Assembly (NCBI GenBank): GCA_903898715.1 | Contig: CAIUGL010000121.1 | Location: 27,984-91,983, forward strand | Reading direction: 5' to 3' | Source: an uncultured Cytophagaceae bacterium | Lineage (GTDB): Bacteria; Bacteroidota; Bacteroidia; Cytophagales; Spirosomataceae | Length of the DNA: 64,000 bases | Shown: positions 8,757 to 16,909 of the stretch, one piece after another | Layout of the letters: each line of letters starts with the position of its first letter | Position numbering within the stretch: position 1 is the first letter of the stretch | Made by a program: the position numbers and the translations under genes | The notes under the pieces: model-generated | What the model was told of the DNA's origin: nothing | Seen by the model: only the letters and a program-made list of their open reading frames with translations | Database searches by the model: none

Positions 8757-8793
8757 TCTCTTTTAATCTTGCATTTATATACTTTTATGATTG

Positions 8794-8820
8794 AAAATGG
8801 CGGGGATTCCCGCCATTTTT
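8794..8820 (+). terminator. Intrinsic terminator after glutamine synthetase II
   Basis: AAAATGGCGGG, loop GATT, CCCGCCATTTTT: an 11-base perfect stem with a T run, starting 38 bases after the stop. Confidence 0.9.
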
Positions 8821-8848
8821 GTTTTAAATTGCAGGCTGAAATTAGTCT

Positions 8849-10171
8849 ATGAGTAAAGTTGCATTTTATACACTAGGTTGTAAGTTAAATTTTGCCGAAT
8901 CGAGTTCGATTGCACGGTCTCTGGAGCCTTTGGGTTTTGTTCGGGCCGACTTTCAAGATACGCCAGATTTATTCGTTATTAATACCTGTAGTGTAACCGA
9001 GCAAGCAGATAAAAAATGCAAAAAGGTTGTCCGAGAGGCAAAGAAGATAAATCCCGCTTCTACTGTTGTTATCATTGGTTGTTATGCCCAATTAAAACCA
9101 GAGGAAATCGCTTCAATTCCGGGAGTTGATTTAGTGCTTGGGGCTAATGAGAAGTTTCAAATGCCCGCATTGCTTCCCCCCTATTTAGATCGGTCATCTG
9201 AAGATTTACCTAAATTGATTGCCACGGAAATACGGTATGATTTGGATTATCATGCATCCTATAGTGTCAATGATCGTACTCGGACGTTTTTGAAAGTTCA
9301 AGATGGATGTGATTATCCTTGCTCATATTGTACGATACCATTAGCTCGCGGACAATCACGCTCTGATAGCATAGAAAAAGTACTTGGCTTGATTGAAGAA
9401 ATTGCCGCGAATGGAGTAAAAGAAGTTGTTCTGACGGGGGTTAATATTGGAGATTTTGGTATTCAGCAAGGTAAGCGCGTGGAAACATTTTTCGATTTGG
9501 TTCGTACGATTGAAGAGCAAGCCACCATTGATCGTTTTCGAATTTCTAGTATAGAGCCTAATTTATTAACACCCGAATTGATTGAATTCTTAGCTACTTC
9601 TACGCGCTTTGTTCCACATTTTCATATCCCCTTGCAATCTGGATCCAATGCAGTGCTTCGATTGATGAAGCGTCGTTATCAGCGAGAGCTTTATGTGGAC
9701 CGAGTTTCCCGTATTCGTGCCGTAATGCCAGATGCCTGTATTGGTGTCGACGTGATCGTTGGCCACCCTGGAGAAACCCCTGAATTGTTTTTGGAGACCT
9801 ATGAATTTCTAAATTCATTAGATATTTCGTATTTACATGTTTTTCCATACTCGGAACGTGCCAATACCTTTGCAGTTGACATTCAGCCCAAGGTGGACAA
9901 CATGCAAAAATCAGAAAGATCTAAAATGCTTCATATTCTTTCAGAAAAAAAACGACATGCTTTTTATGCAGGTCAAATAGGAAATACGGGATCTGTTTTA
10001 TTTGAGGAATCAAGTAATGCTGGATTTATGGAAGGTTTTTCTGAAAATTACGTGCGGGTATCTGCTCCGTACGATCCATTGCAAATCAATACGATACAAC
10101 CAGTTCGTTATAAGGATATTATGGAAACAGGTGATGTAAAAGGGGAAGTGTTAATAGTTGTTAGTCGCTAG
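8849..10171 (+). CDS. mtaB: tRNA (N6-threonylcarbamoyladenosine(37)-C2)-methylthiotransferase MtaB
   Basis: 440 residues. The N-terminal UPF0004 domain has Cys11, Cys47 and Cys78 for one 4Fe-4S cluster. The radical-SAM domain has C154xxxC158xxC161 (GCDYPCSYC) for the second, and a TRAM-like end follows. The TLGCKLNFAES start separates MtaB from MiaB (which has GCQMN) and RimO. It converts t6A37 to ms2t6A37 in tRNAs reading ANN codons. The last residues (VVSR, stop TAG) are encoded inside a heptanucleotide repeat array that continues past the stop, so the C-terminal tail may have been altered by repeat growth. Confidence 0.92.
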   Translation: MSKVAFYTLGCKLNFAESSSIARSLEPLGFVRADFQDTPDLFVINTCSVTEQADKKCKKVVREAKKINPASTVVIIGCYAQLKPEEIASIPGVDLVLGANEKFQMPALLPPYLDRSSEDLPKLIATEIRYDLDYHASYSVNDRTRTFLKVQDGCDYPCSYCTIPLARGQSRSDSIEKVLGLIEEIAANGVKEVVLTGVNIGDFGIQQGKRVETFFDLVRTIEEQATIDRFRISSIEPNLLTPELIEFLATSTRFVPHFHIPLQSGSNAVLRLMKRRYQRELYVDRVSRIRAVMPDACIGVDVIVGHPGETPELFLETYEFLNSLDISYLHVFPYSERANTFAVDIQPKVDNMQKSERSKMLHILSEKKRHAFYAGQIGNTGSVLFEESSNAGFMEGFSENYVRVSAPYDPLQINTIQPVRYKDIMETGDVKGEVLIVVSR

Positions 10172-10224
10172 TCGTCAGTCGTCGGTTACCTCTTACCTCT
10201 CACTTCTCACCTCTCACCTATCAC
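10160..10224 (+). repeat. Degenerate heptanucleotide tandem array spanning the mtaB stop codon
   Basis: Nine 7-base units in strict register. The first sub-block is GTTAGTC, GCTAGTC, GTCAGTC, GTCGGTT; the second is ACCTCTT, ACCTCTC, ACTTCTC, ACCTCTC, ACCTATC. The stop codon of mtaB (10169-10171) lies in the second unit. The second sub-block (ACYTCTY) is the same family, on the opposite strand, as the array at 52246-52300. Confidence 0.85.
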
Positions 10225-10227
10225 AAC

Positions 10228-10261
10228 AAAAAAGCCAGAAACTAAAAGTTTCCGGCTTTTT
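10228..10261. terminator. Intrinsic terminator between mtaB and amt
   Basis: AAAAAAGCCAGAAACT / AGTTTCCGGCTTTTT with an AAA loop. One position is a G-U pair on the minus-strand transcript but an A-C mismatch on the plus-strand transcript, so it is best suited to amt while still usable for mtaB. Confidence 0.8.
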
Positions 10262-10311
10262 GATTGAAACAAAACCACAAGAACCATTACTTGCGGCTTT
10301 GTTGTGTTAGA

Positions 10312-11658
10312 TTATTCGGCCAACGACTCATCGTGTTGCGAAATATCCAATCCTAATCTTTCTTCTTCTTCATTAACACGTAGTGGGATAATTTTATCTG
10401 TTACGATTAATAAGATATAAGACAAGCCAAATGCAAAGGCAGAAACAATTGCTAAGGCCAATAAGTGTTTAAAGAATAAAGCAGTCTCTCCGTAGAATAA
10501 ACCATTTTCAGCTACCGCAGCATTAACTGCTGATGTTGCGAAAATACCGGTCATTAACATGCCAACCATACCACCTAAGCCGTGGCAAGGAAATACATCT
10601 AATGTATCATCTAGGTTTGAGCTTGCTCTCCAGTGTGCTGCAATGTTTGAGACAATTGCCGCTACTACGCCAATGAAGATGGCAACCGGAACCGTTACAA
10701 ATCCAGATGCTGGAGTGATAGCTACAAGGCCAACAACCGCACCGATACAAAATCCTAAGGCAGAAACTTTTTTGCCACGAGTTACATCAAATAAGATCCA
10801 TGATAAACCTGCTGCTGCTGCTGCCACGTGCGTAGTTGCGAAAGCTGTTACAGCCAATCCATTGGCACCTACTGCAGAACCTGCATTAAAACCAAACCAT
10901 CCGAACCATAATAAACCTGTTCCTAATAATACGTAAGGAATGTTAGCTGGAGGCAAAATATTAGATTCAATATGAGACTTACGACGACGTAAATACAAAG
11001 CTCCCGCTAATGCAGCCCATCCTGCCGACATGTGTACAACCGTTCCACCTGCGAAATCAAGAACTCCTAAATTGAATAAGAATCCATCTGGATGCCATGT
11101 CCAGTGTGCTAATGGTGCATAAACCACGACACAGAACAATACCATGAATAAAACGAATGCACGGAAGTTAATACGTTCTGCCAAAGCACCTGAAATAAGC
11201 GCTGGTGTAATAACTGCAAACTTCATTTGGAAAAATGCGAATAATGCGAATGGAATCGTAAACTTTAGTTGGTCCGTTGATCCCAATGATAATTTGTGAT
11301 CGAATACATTATTGAACATAAAGAATGTTCTTGGATCTCCAATCCAGCCACCTAATGAGTCGCCAAATGCCAAACTAAATCCAAAAACAATCCAGATAAC
11401 CGAAATTACCCCCATGGCAATAAATGATTGCAACATCGTTGAAATAACGTTTTTATGATTGACCATACCACCATAAAAATAAGCTAATCCAGGTGTCATC
11501 AATAAAACTAGACCAGATGCAACAATCATCCAGGCAGTATCACCTGTGTCAAGTCCCTCTGTAGGCATGACGCCTGGTACTGATGTTGTAAAAAGTGCAA
11601 GTACGGCTACGGCGATTAAAACAAGTAGCGGGATCCAAGTTGGTTTTTGTGTTGTCAT
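10312..11658 (-). CDS. amt: Ammonium transporter (Amt/MEP/Rh family)
   Basis: 448 residues with about 11-12 membrane segments. The Amt signature is present: FAGGTVVHMSAGWAALAGA with the first pore His, and FPCHGLGGMVGMLMTGIF with the second. LAYFYGGMVNHKN at the start of the transporter core is also typical. The protein conducts ammonium across the inner membrane. The extra N-terminal hydrophobic stretch (10-30) may be a cleaved signal or an additional helix. Its start is 38 bases after the stop of the porin gene upstream, so the two form an operon. No PII (glnK) gene is adjacent, unlike many amt loci. Confidence 0.95.
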   Translation of the reverse strand: MTTQKPTWIPLLVLIAVAVLALFTTSVPGVMPTEGLDTGDTAWMIVASGLVLLMTPGLAYFYGGMVNHKNVISTMLQSFIAMGVISVIWIVFGFSLAFGDSLGGWIGDPRTFFMFNNVFDHKLSLGSTDQLKFTIPFALFAFFQMKFAVITPALISGALAERINFRAFVLFMVLFCVVVYAPLAHWTWHPDGFLFNLGVLDFAGGTVVHMSAGWAALAGALYLRRRKSHIESNILPPANIPYVLLGTGLLWFGWFGFNAGSAVGANGLAVTAFATTHVAAAAAGLSWILFDVTRGKKVSALGFCIGAVVGLVAITPASGFVTVPVAIFIGVVAAIVSNIAAHWRASSNLDDTLDVFPCHGLGGMVGMLMTGIFATSAVNAAVAENGLFYGETALFFKHLLALAIVSAFAFGLSYILLIVTDKIIPLRVNEEEERLGLDISQHDESLAE

Positions 11659-11696
11659 GTTCGTACGTTTAAAATGATTGAAAATTTAGTTAAGGA

Positions 11697-12833
11697 TTAA
11701 AATTTATAAATAAAGTGCATAGCTAATGTAGTTTGAGAGCTTTGGGCTTTACCATCACCGTCTACAAATTGCTCTGTCTTATATGAATCAGTGCGTAATT
11801 CTGGTTTGATTAATAAGTGACCATCCGCTGCTGTAAATGTTCCAGTTAAAGTGAATGAATTTACATCTGTTCCCGAACCATCTGCTGCACGTAATGCACG
11901 AGCACCTGAAGTGTTGTCGAATACCTCATAACGGCCACCTAAGCTGAAATTGTCAGTAAAGGCATAGTTAGAATATAAGGCTACTCCACCCCATGTTTTG
12001 CTATCACCAACACTTCCGCCTCCTTGAAAATCACCTGTCTGTGATCCGTATGCTGCGTTTAGGCCAACCAAATATTTAGGTGTAATTTGATAAGATGTTG
12101 TTAAGTCTAACAAGTTATAGCTGCCTGTGTCATCTTTTCCGCTCGCTAATGGAGCTGATTCATTGGAAGATATTCCATTCACATATACGTTCCAACCAGC
12201 AGCTGGAGATGTAAATACTTGATAAATGAATCCTTTAGATGCATTGTTGTCATTTAAATTATCCACATTGTTGACCAATCCAACCATGGCAGAAAATTTG
12301 TCGCTGAATGAATAATTCGCTTTCGCACCGATGTGATAAAAAGGACCATTGTTGAATAAATTAGAAAGTGAATAGTTGTAGTTTACCGGAGCGTCAATTA
12401 CCTCGTATCCGATATGTGTTCCGAATTGGCCCATCGTGAATGTTAATTTATCCGTAGCCTTCCAGTTAAAATACGCTTGCTTGATTGCTAACGAGGTGCT
12501 TCCTTTTCCTAATGGCCCTACTAAATTGCCATATTGACCTAAATCTGCATTAGGTCCAAATGTTAAGTCAACGACTACATCTGCATTTTTAGTGGCATAG
12601 CCAAATTTGGTTTGCACGAGTCCCAATGAAAATTGATTCGATTTTTGATCAAAGGCGCGCTCGTATCCTGAAGAACCTAAGTTGCTACGTGATGATGGAT
12701 TATTGAAATTTAGCATGTAATATGAATCAATGTAACCCGAGAAAGAAAACTTAGGAGCTTCCGCTTCTTTTTCTTGGGAAAATCCACAAAATGCTAGAGC
12801 TGCAAATAATGCTGTTAGGATAGATTTTTTCAT
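11697..12833 (-). CDS. Outer-membrane beta-barrel porin (BBP2/OmpL-like) upstream of amt
   Basis: 378 residues. A signal peptide ends near GFSQ (residue 20). After a short charged linker comes a repeated pattern of alternating-residue beta strands with turn-rich Gly/Asn/Asp loops (FSFSGYIDSYYML, VDLTFGPNADLG, YFNWKATDKLTFTMGQFG), ending in an aromatic Phe (MHFIYKF) as expected for an outer-membrane barrel. It resembles the putative beta-barrel porin-2 family. Position in front of amt suggests that it lets ammonium or another nitrogen source through the outer membrane; that substrate is an inference from position only. A TATATTTG -7 element lies 71 bases upstream. Confidence 0.82.
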   Translation of the reverse strand: MKKSILTALFAALAFCGFSQEKEAEAPKFSFSGYIDSYYMLNFNNPSSRSNLGSSGYERAFDQKSNQFSLGLVQTKFGYATKNADVVVDLTFGPNADLGQYGNLVGPLGKGSTSLAIKQAYFNWKATDKLTFTMGQFGTHIGYEVIDAPVNYNYSLSNLFNNGPFYHIGAKANYSFSDKFSAMVGLVNNVDNLNDNNASKGFIYQVFTSPAAGWNVYVNGISSNESAPLASGKDDTGSYNLLDLTTSYQITPKYLVGLNAAYGSQTGDFQGGGSVGDSKTWGGVALYSNYAFTDNFSLGGRYEVFDNTSGARALRAADGSGTDVNSFTLTGTFTAADGHLLIKPELRTDSYKTEQFVDGDGKAQSSQTTLAMHFIYKF

Positions 12834-13088
12834 GTGTGCGATTGTTTAAGTGTTTAAAAATGCTTGACTACACTTCAAAGGTTATTCAATAAATTGTATT
12901 ATCCAAATATAATCGAACAAAAATTAACTAATAATTGTAAAAAATACAGAAAAAGATAAATAATAGGTTAAAAATTAAACCTGTTTTTGTTGATTTTACA
13001 AAAAATAAATAAAAATAAGTAAAAATATAAACCTCTTATTTCAATATACGAAAAATGCTATATCCTAAATATTTATGTGATAAGGGTC
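12834..13088. other. AT-rich upstream region of the porin-amt operon, no gene seen
   Basis: Together with the ferredoxin terminator this makes a 306-base stretch without a gene. It contains the TATATTTG element for the porin gene and a short imperfect inverted repeat (AGGTT at 12964-12968 against AACCT at 12978-12982). The rest is A/T-rich sequence. No convincing small ORF or RNA gene was found. Confidence 0.5.
12904..12911 (-). promoter_or_regulatory. Candidate -7 element for the porin-amt operon
   Basis: The reverse strand reads TATATTTG, a full match to TAnnTTTG. It would give a leader of about 65 bases. No clear -33 TTG is present, so expression may need an activator. Confidence 0.4.
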
Positions 13089-13118
13089 AAAAAAAAAGCC
13101 CATCGATTGATGGGCTTT
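13089..13118 (-). terminator. Intrinsic terminator of the ferredoxin gene
   Basis: On the minus strand AAAGCCCATC, loop AATC, GATGGGCTTT is followed by a run of nine T in total. It starts 22 bases after the ferredoxin stop. Confidence 0.85.
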
Positions 13119-13139
13119 CTCTATATGAATATGATTCAG

Positions 13140-13490
13140 TTATGCTTCTGCATGTAACCAAGCTTTCTTAGCTTCTAAAGTCTCTTTATCCTCAACGTGA
13201 TCTGGGTCTGGTACACAGCAATCAACTGGACAAACCGCTGCACACTGTGGCTCCTCATGAAATCCTGTACATTCAGTACACTTATCGGGTACTATATAGT
13301 AGAACTCTTCTGAAATCGGGTCAACAGGTGATTTAGCATCCATAGATGATCCATCTTCTAGTTCCACTTCAGTTAAAGCTGTTCCGCCAGCCCAAGTCCA
13401 CTCTACTCCTCCTTCATAAATGGCTGTATTAGGGCATTCGGGTTCGCATGCTCCACAGTTAATACATTCGTCAGTGATGATAATTGCCAT
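13140..13490 (-). CDS. Ferredoxin with two 4Fe-4S cluster motifs
   Basis: 116 residues. The first motif is C9xxC12xxC15xxxC19 ([13 protein letters not shown]). The second is the unusual [22 protein letters not shown] with an insertion between its second and third Cys, as in Bacteroidota and Chlamydiae-type ferredoxins. Between them is an acidic insert of about 40 residues ([16 protein letters not shown]). It carries electrons in the cytoplasm. It is monocistronic with its own terminator, and divergent from the acyl-CoA reductase gene, a neighbourhood I recall from other Cytophagales. The partner enzymes cannot be named. Confidence 0.9.
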   Translation of the reverse strand: MAIIITDECINCGACEPECPNTAIYEGGVEWTWAGGTALTEVELEDGSSMDAKSPVDPISEEFYYIVPDKCTECTGFHEEPQCAAVCPVDCCVPDPDHVEDKETLEAKKAWLHAEA

Positions 13491-13526
13491 AACAAGTATT
13501 AAAAAATTTTGTGCAATTTACACAAG

Positions 13527-13534
13527 TAATTTTG
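13527..13534 (+). promoter_or_regulatory. Candidate -7 element for the acyl-CoA reductase gene
   Basis: TAATTTTG, with a TTG at 13509-13511 only 15 bases upstream (shorter than the usual 17-23). A GAACTTTG at 13574-13581, one base off consensus, is an alternative nearer the ATG. Confidence 0.35.
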
Positions 13535-13614
13535 AATAGTAAATATTTTATAATGACTATTCATGTTTTTTAAGAACTTTGTACTTCCATTTTTATATAA
13601 ATGGGTCTCCTAAT

Positions 13615-14616
13615 ATGAAGAAAGAACGTTTTATTAACCTAGTTTCATTTCTTAAAGCATACTTTTCTGATACATCTAATCAGGAAAAAATAGAATTATT
13701 TATAGAAAAAGCTAAAAATGAAAATGCATGGTTTTCTGATTTGCTTATTCGTAATGCGATGGAGGCAATAGCAGAACAATTTTTAAAAGCATCGCGTTGG
13801 GAGAATTTTTTCGATCAATATGGAGCTCCTGTACAAGATAAGCCTAAAAAAGTAGGTTTGATATTGCCTGGAAACCTGCCGGCCGTAGGTATGCATGATT
13901 TGCTCATGACCGTGGCGAGTGGACACCAGGCCATTGTTAAGTTAAGTTCGCAAGATCGGTCTTTAATGACGATGTATATCGAATTAATAAATTCATTTGA
14001 TTCTGATTTAAACGTGGAGATTCAAGAGCGTATGTCGGGCGCAGATGCGGTTATCGCCACTGGATCAGATTTTTCTTCCGGATATTTTGTGAATTACTTT
14101 GCTAAAATACCCCATCTTATTCGTAAAAATAGAAGTTCCGTAGCTGTGCTTTCAGGAAATGAAAGTGCTGATGATTTTAAGCAATTGGCTACTGATATAT
14201 TTATGTATTATGGATTAGGTTGTCGGAATGTGTCAACAATAGCTGTTCCTGATTCAATGGATTTACTCCCTTTGTTTGATGTATTGACATTAGAAGATTG
14301 GGTTTTAGACCATACGAAGTATTCCAATAATTACCAGTATCACAAAACATTATATCTGCTGAATCAAATTCCACATTTTGATTTAGGTAATCTGATTGTC
14401 ACAGAAAATGATGCCCTAGTCTCCCCTGTTGGCGTTTTACATGTGCACCGATATGCCAGTGAAAGTGAGCTTACTGATTGGTTAGCAAGTAGTGATGAAA
14501 AGATTCAGTGCGTCGTGGGTTCAGACTACATTCCGTTTGGCCAAGCGCAAAACCCTGCTTTGGACGATTTTGCAGATGGTGTCAATACCTATCAGTTCTT
14601 AACTAGTTTGTCGTAA
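13615..14616 (+). CDS. Acyl-CoA reductase (LuxC-like)
   Basis: 333 residues from the ATG at 13615; an in-frame TTG 36 bases earlier is less likely. The sequence shows an aldehyde-dehydrogenase-like fold: KVGLILPGNLPAVGMHDLL, GHQAIVKLSSQD, ATGSDFSSGYF and the cysteine-containing MYYGLGCRNVSTI active-site segment. This is the LuxC-type acyl-CoA reductase family, which reduces acyl-CoA to fatty aldehyde with NADPH. No luciferase genes are present. The last 25 bases overlap the convergent PAP2 gene. The physiological substrate in non-luminous Bacteroidota is not established. Confidence 0.8.
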   Translation: MKKERFINLVSFLKAYFSDTSNQEKIELFIEKAKNENAWFSDLLIRNAMEAIAEQFLKASRWENFFDQYGAPVQDKPKKVGLILPGNLPAVGMHDLLMTVASGHQAIVKLSSQDRSLMTMYIELINSFDSDLNVEIQERMSGADAVIATGSDFSSGYFVNYFAKIPHLIRKNRSSVAVLSGNESADDFKQLATDIFMYYGLGCRNVSTIAVPDSMDLLPLFDVLTLEDWVLDHTKYSNNYQYHKTLYLLNQIPHFDLGNLIVTENDALVSPVGVLHVHRYASESELTDWLASSDEKIQCVVGSDYIPFGQAQNPALDDFADGVNTYQFLTSLS

Positions 14617-15137
14617 ACGAGTAGTTTCAGAATGACCGCTCCCGTTGTGCCGATTACTGCACCTGTGATAACATCTAACGGATAATGGACACCTAAATAG
14701 ATCCGACTATACGCTATGAGGCTGGCCCAAATTAGCAATGCTATACCTAAAGGTTTATTTCGAGTCAGTAAATAGAACCCCACCGCAACTGCAAATGCAT
14801 TTGCTGCATGAGATGAACAAAATCCATAAAGTCCACCTGGTCCGTTCGGCATATGTATCCATGATTGGAATTCCGGTACATGACTTGGTCGAAGTCGTTT
14901 AACAAGTGGTTTTAATATGGAAGAAGAAATTTGGTCCGCCCAAACAATCGTTAGTACTAAATAAAAAACACCTGCTTTGATTGATTTCCGATTATGCAGA
15001 AACAATTTCCAAATAAGAAAGGCATATAGGGGAATCCACACATATTTGTCGGACAAAAATTGCATGATTGGATCCGCTGAATTGCTATGCCATTCATTGA
15101 TTAACTTAAATAAGTTTTGATCCCATGCTGGAAACAT
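14592..15137 (-). CDS. PAP2-family membrane phosphatase
   Basis: 181 residues with about five membrane helices. The three phosphatidic-acid-phosphatase type 2 motifs are visible: K-x6-RP (KPLVKRLRP), the SxH motif in CSSHAANA, and SRIYLGVHYPLD (SRx5Hx3D). Such enzymes dephosphorylate lipid pyrophosphates such as undecaprenyl pyrophosphate, or lipid A, on the outer face of the inner membrane. The precise substrate is unknown. The gene starts 3 bases after the trpS... stop-side neighbour order is trpS downstream at 15141, which is read first on this strand, so both are likely in one transcript. Confidence 0.85.
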   Translation of the reverse strand: MFPAWDQNLFKLINEWHSNSADPIMQFLSDKYVWIPLYAFLIWKLFLHNRKSIKAGVFYLVLTIVWADQISSSILKPLVKRLRPSHVPEFQSWIHMPNGPGGLYGFCSSHAANAFAVAVGFYLLTRNKPLGIALLIWASLIAYSRIYLGVHYPLDVITGAVIGTTGAVILKLLVYDKLVKN

Positions 15138-15140
15138 CGT

Positions 15141-16112
15141 TTAAAATTTAAAGTGTTCCCGAGCTCGTCCCAAGGTTTGTTTAGCTATAGGTTCAACTTT
15201 ACGTTCCCCTTCGGCTAGTTTTTCTTCAATCACATCAGGATTGTTGATATAAAAGTCAAACTTCTCACGTGCATCTTTGAAATAACGCAACATCATTTCG
15301 TGCAAGGCTTGTTTCGCGTGACCATATCCATATCCTCCTTGAATATAGTTGGCATGCATTTCAGCTGTTTCTTCGGGTGAGGCCAACAAGCTATACAGTT
15401 TAAACGTAATGTCTGTAGCTGGATCTTTAGGATCTTCCAATGGAGTTGAATCGGATTCGATTTTTTTGATTTGTTTTAACAGGTCTTTTTCTGGTAAAAA
15501 AATATCAATGTAGTTATTCAGGGATTTACTCATTTTGTTGCCGTCTACCCCTGGAATAGTCATGACGGATTCATTAATAGCTGCCTCAGGTATCACAAAA
15601 ATGTCTTTTTGTGCCATGCGATTAAATGTTCCCGCGATGTCGCGCGTCATTTCAATATGCTGGCGTTGATCCTTTCCTACTGGAATAAGTTCGGCATCAT
15701 ATAATAGGATGTCGGCAGCTTGTAAAACAGGATAGGTGAAAAGTCCGGCATTCACTTGCGCCATTTGGGCAGATTTATCCTTAAAGCTGTGTGCGTTTGC
15801 AAGCATGGGAAATGGTGTAATGCAGTTTAAGTACCACATTAATTCCGTATGATAGGCTGCTAATTTGGATTGACGGTAGAAGTAGTTTTTATCAGTGTCA
15901 AATCCGAAAGCCAACCACGCTGCCGCAATGGACAATGTATTGGATCGAATTTGTTCCCCATCACGTAAACTTGTCAGGGTATGTAAATCAGCGATAAACA
16001 AAAAAGATTCGTTGCCCGGTTTTTTAGAAAGTTCTATGGCAGGCAGAATAGCGCCCAAAATATTTCCTAAATGTGGTTTACCTGAGGACTGAATCCCTGT
16101 TAAAATGCGCAT
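15141..16112 (-). CDS. trpS: Tryptophanyl-tRNA synthetase
   Basis: 323 residues from ATG at 16112; a longer reading from 16154 adds 14 residues with no family match. Class I motifs: MRILTGIQSSGKPHLGN carries the HIGH-type signature, and GNKMSKSLNN is the KMSKS loop. The segment GKDQRQHIEMTRDIA is the family's active-site region. It charges tRNA-Trp in the cytoplasm. It precedes the PAP2 gene by 3 bases on the same strand. The spacer to the divergent DUF2461 gene (16113-16219) has only near-matches to a -7 element. A trp attenuator was not seen. Confidence 0.94.
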   Translation of the reverse strand: MRILTGIQSSGKPHLGNILGAILPAIELSKKPGNESFLFIADLHTLTSLRDGEQIRSNTLSIAAAWLAFGFDTDKNYFYRQSKLAAYHTELMWYLNCITPFPMLANAHSFKDKSAQMAQVNAGLFTYPVLQAADILLYDAELIPVGKDQRQHIEMTRDIAGTFNRMAQKDIFVIPEAAINESVMTIPGVDGNKMSKSLNNYIDIFLPEKDLLKQIKKIESDSTPLEDPKDPATDITFKLYSLLASPEETAEMHANYIQGGYGYGHAKQALHEMMLRYFKDAREKFDFYINNPDVIEEKLAEGERKVEPIAKQTLGRAREHFKF

Positions 16113-16219
16113 AATGACTATTTTAATAAATTTCACAAAAATCATTAAATTCAATCAATTCTCCCAATTTATTTTGGGAAAGAATCGCTAATTTCGTTTC
16201 TATTTTAGTGCAATGATTC

Positions 16220-16903
16220 ATGTCTATCTCCCCTAGCCTTTTAGCTTTTTTATCGGAATTGAAACAGCATAATTCACGCGAGTGGTTTGCTGATCATAAA
16301 GCTAGTTATGAATCAGAAAAGGCCTTATTTGATGGACTAATTGAACAATTGATTCAGGAATTTTCTGCCTTTGAAAATATGGATGGTGTATTAAAGAAGC
16401 ACTGTTCCTATCGCCTTTACCGCGACATTCGTTTTTCAAAGAATAAAGATCCGTATAAAACTTGGTTTTCGGCGAGTTTCTCTGAAGGTGGTCGTAAGTC
16501 TGGTTACATGGATTATTATTTGCACATCGAGCCCGGTGGTAAATCATTTTTAGGTGGGGGAATGTATAATCCCACACCTGAACAGCTAGCTGCTTACCGC
16601 CAAGAAGTAGATTATAATGGAGCAACACTTCGAGGTATCGTTGAAGCAGCGTCATTTGTAGAGCTTTTTGGTCAAGCTGAAGGTGATTTATTAAAAAAAA
16701 TCCCCAAAGGTTTTGATCCAGATCCAGCTGATGAGGTTTATTTACGACGTAAGCAATTGTTTTATTGGCATCATTTTTCAGACAAAGATATTGTCTCACC
16801 AGATTTCACCTCGAAGTTAATGTTGGCCGCCATGCAACTAAAACCATTTTTGGATTTCTTGAATGCCACATTTTTTGATAAAGAACCCTTTTTAAAAGCT
16901 TAA
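16220..16903 (+). CDS. DUF2461 (TIGR02453 family) protein
   Basis: 227 residues, cytoplasmic, no signal peptide. The family hallmarks are visible: LKQHNSREWFADHKASYE near the start, YRLYRDIRFSKNKDPYKTW in the middle and YYLHIEPGGKSFLGGGMY. The function of DUF2461 proteins is not known; they occur across many bacteria as single conserved genes. The stop is 6 bases before dnaE, so the two are co-transcribed, which suggests only that it is a housekeeping-level gene here. Confidence 0.88.
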   Translation: MSISPSLLAFLSELKQHNSREWFADHKASYESEKALFDGLIEQLIQEFSAFENMDGVLKKHCSYRLYRDIRFSKNKDPYKTWFSASFSEGGRKSGYMDYYLHIEPGGKSFLGGGMYNPTPEQLAAYRQEVDYNGATLRGIVEAASFVELFGQAEGDLLKKIPKGFDPDPADEVYLRRKQLFYWHHFSDKDIVSPDFTSKLMLAAMQLKPFLDFLNATFFDKEPFLKA

Positions 16904-16909
16904 TATTTT

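Noticed and set aside
10160..10224. CRISPR-like or direct-repeat array
   Set aside because: Units are only 7 bases and directly abutting, with no spacers and no cas genes in the window; it is a simple tandem repeat.
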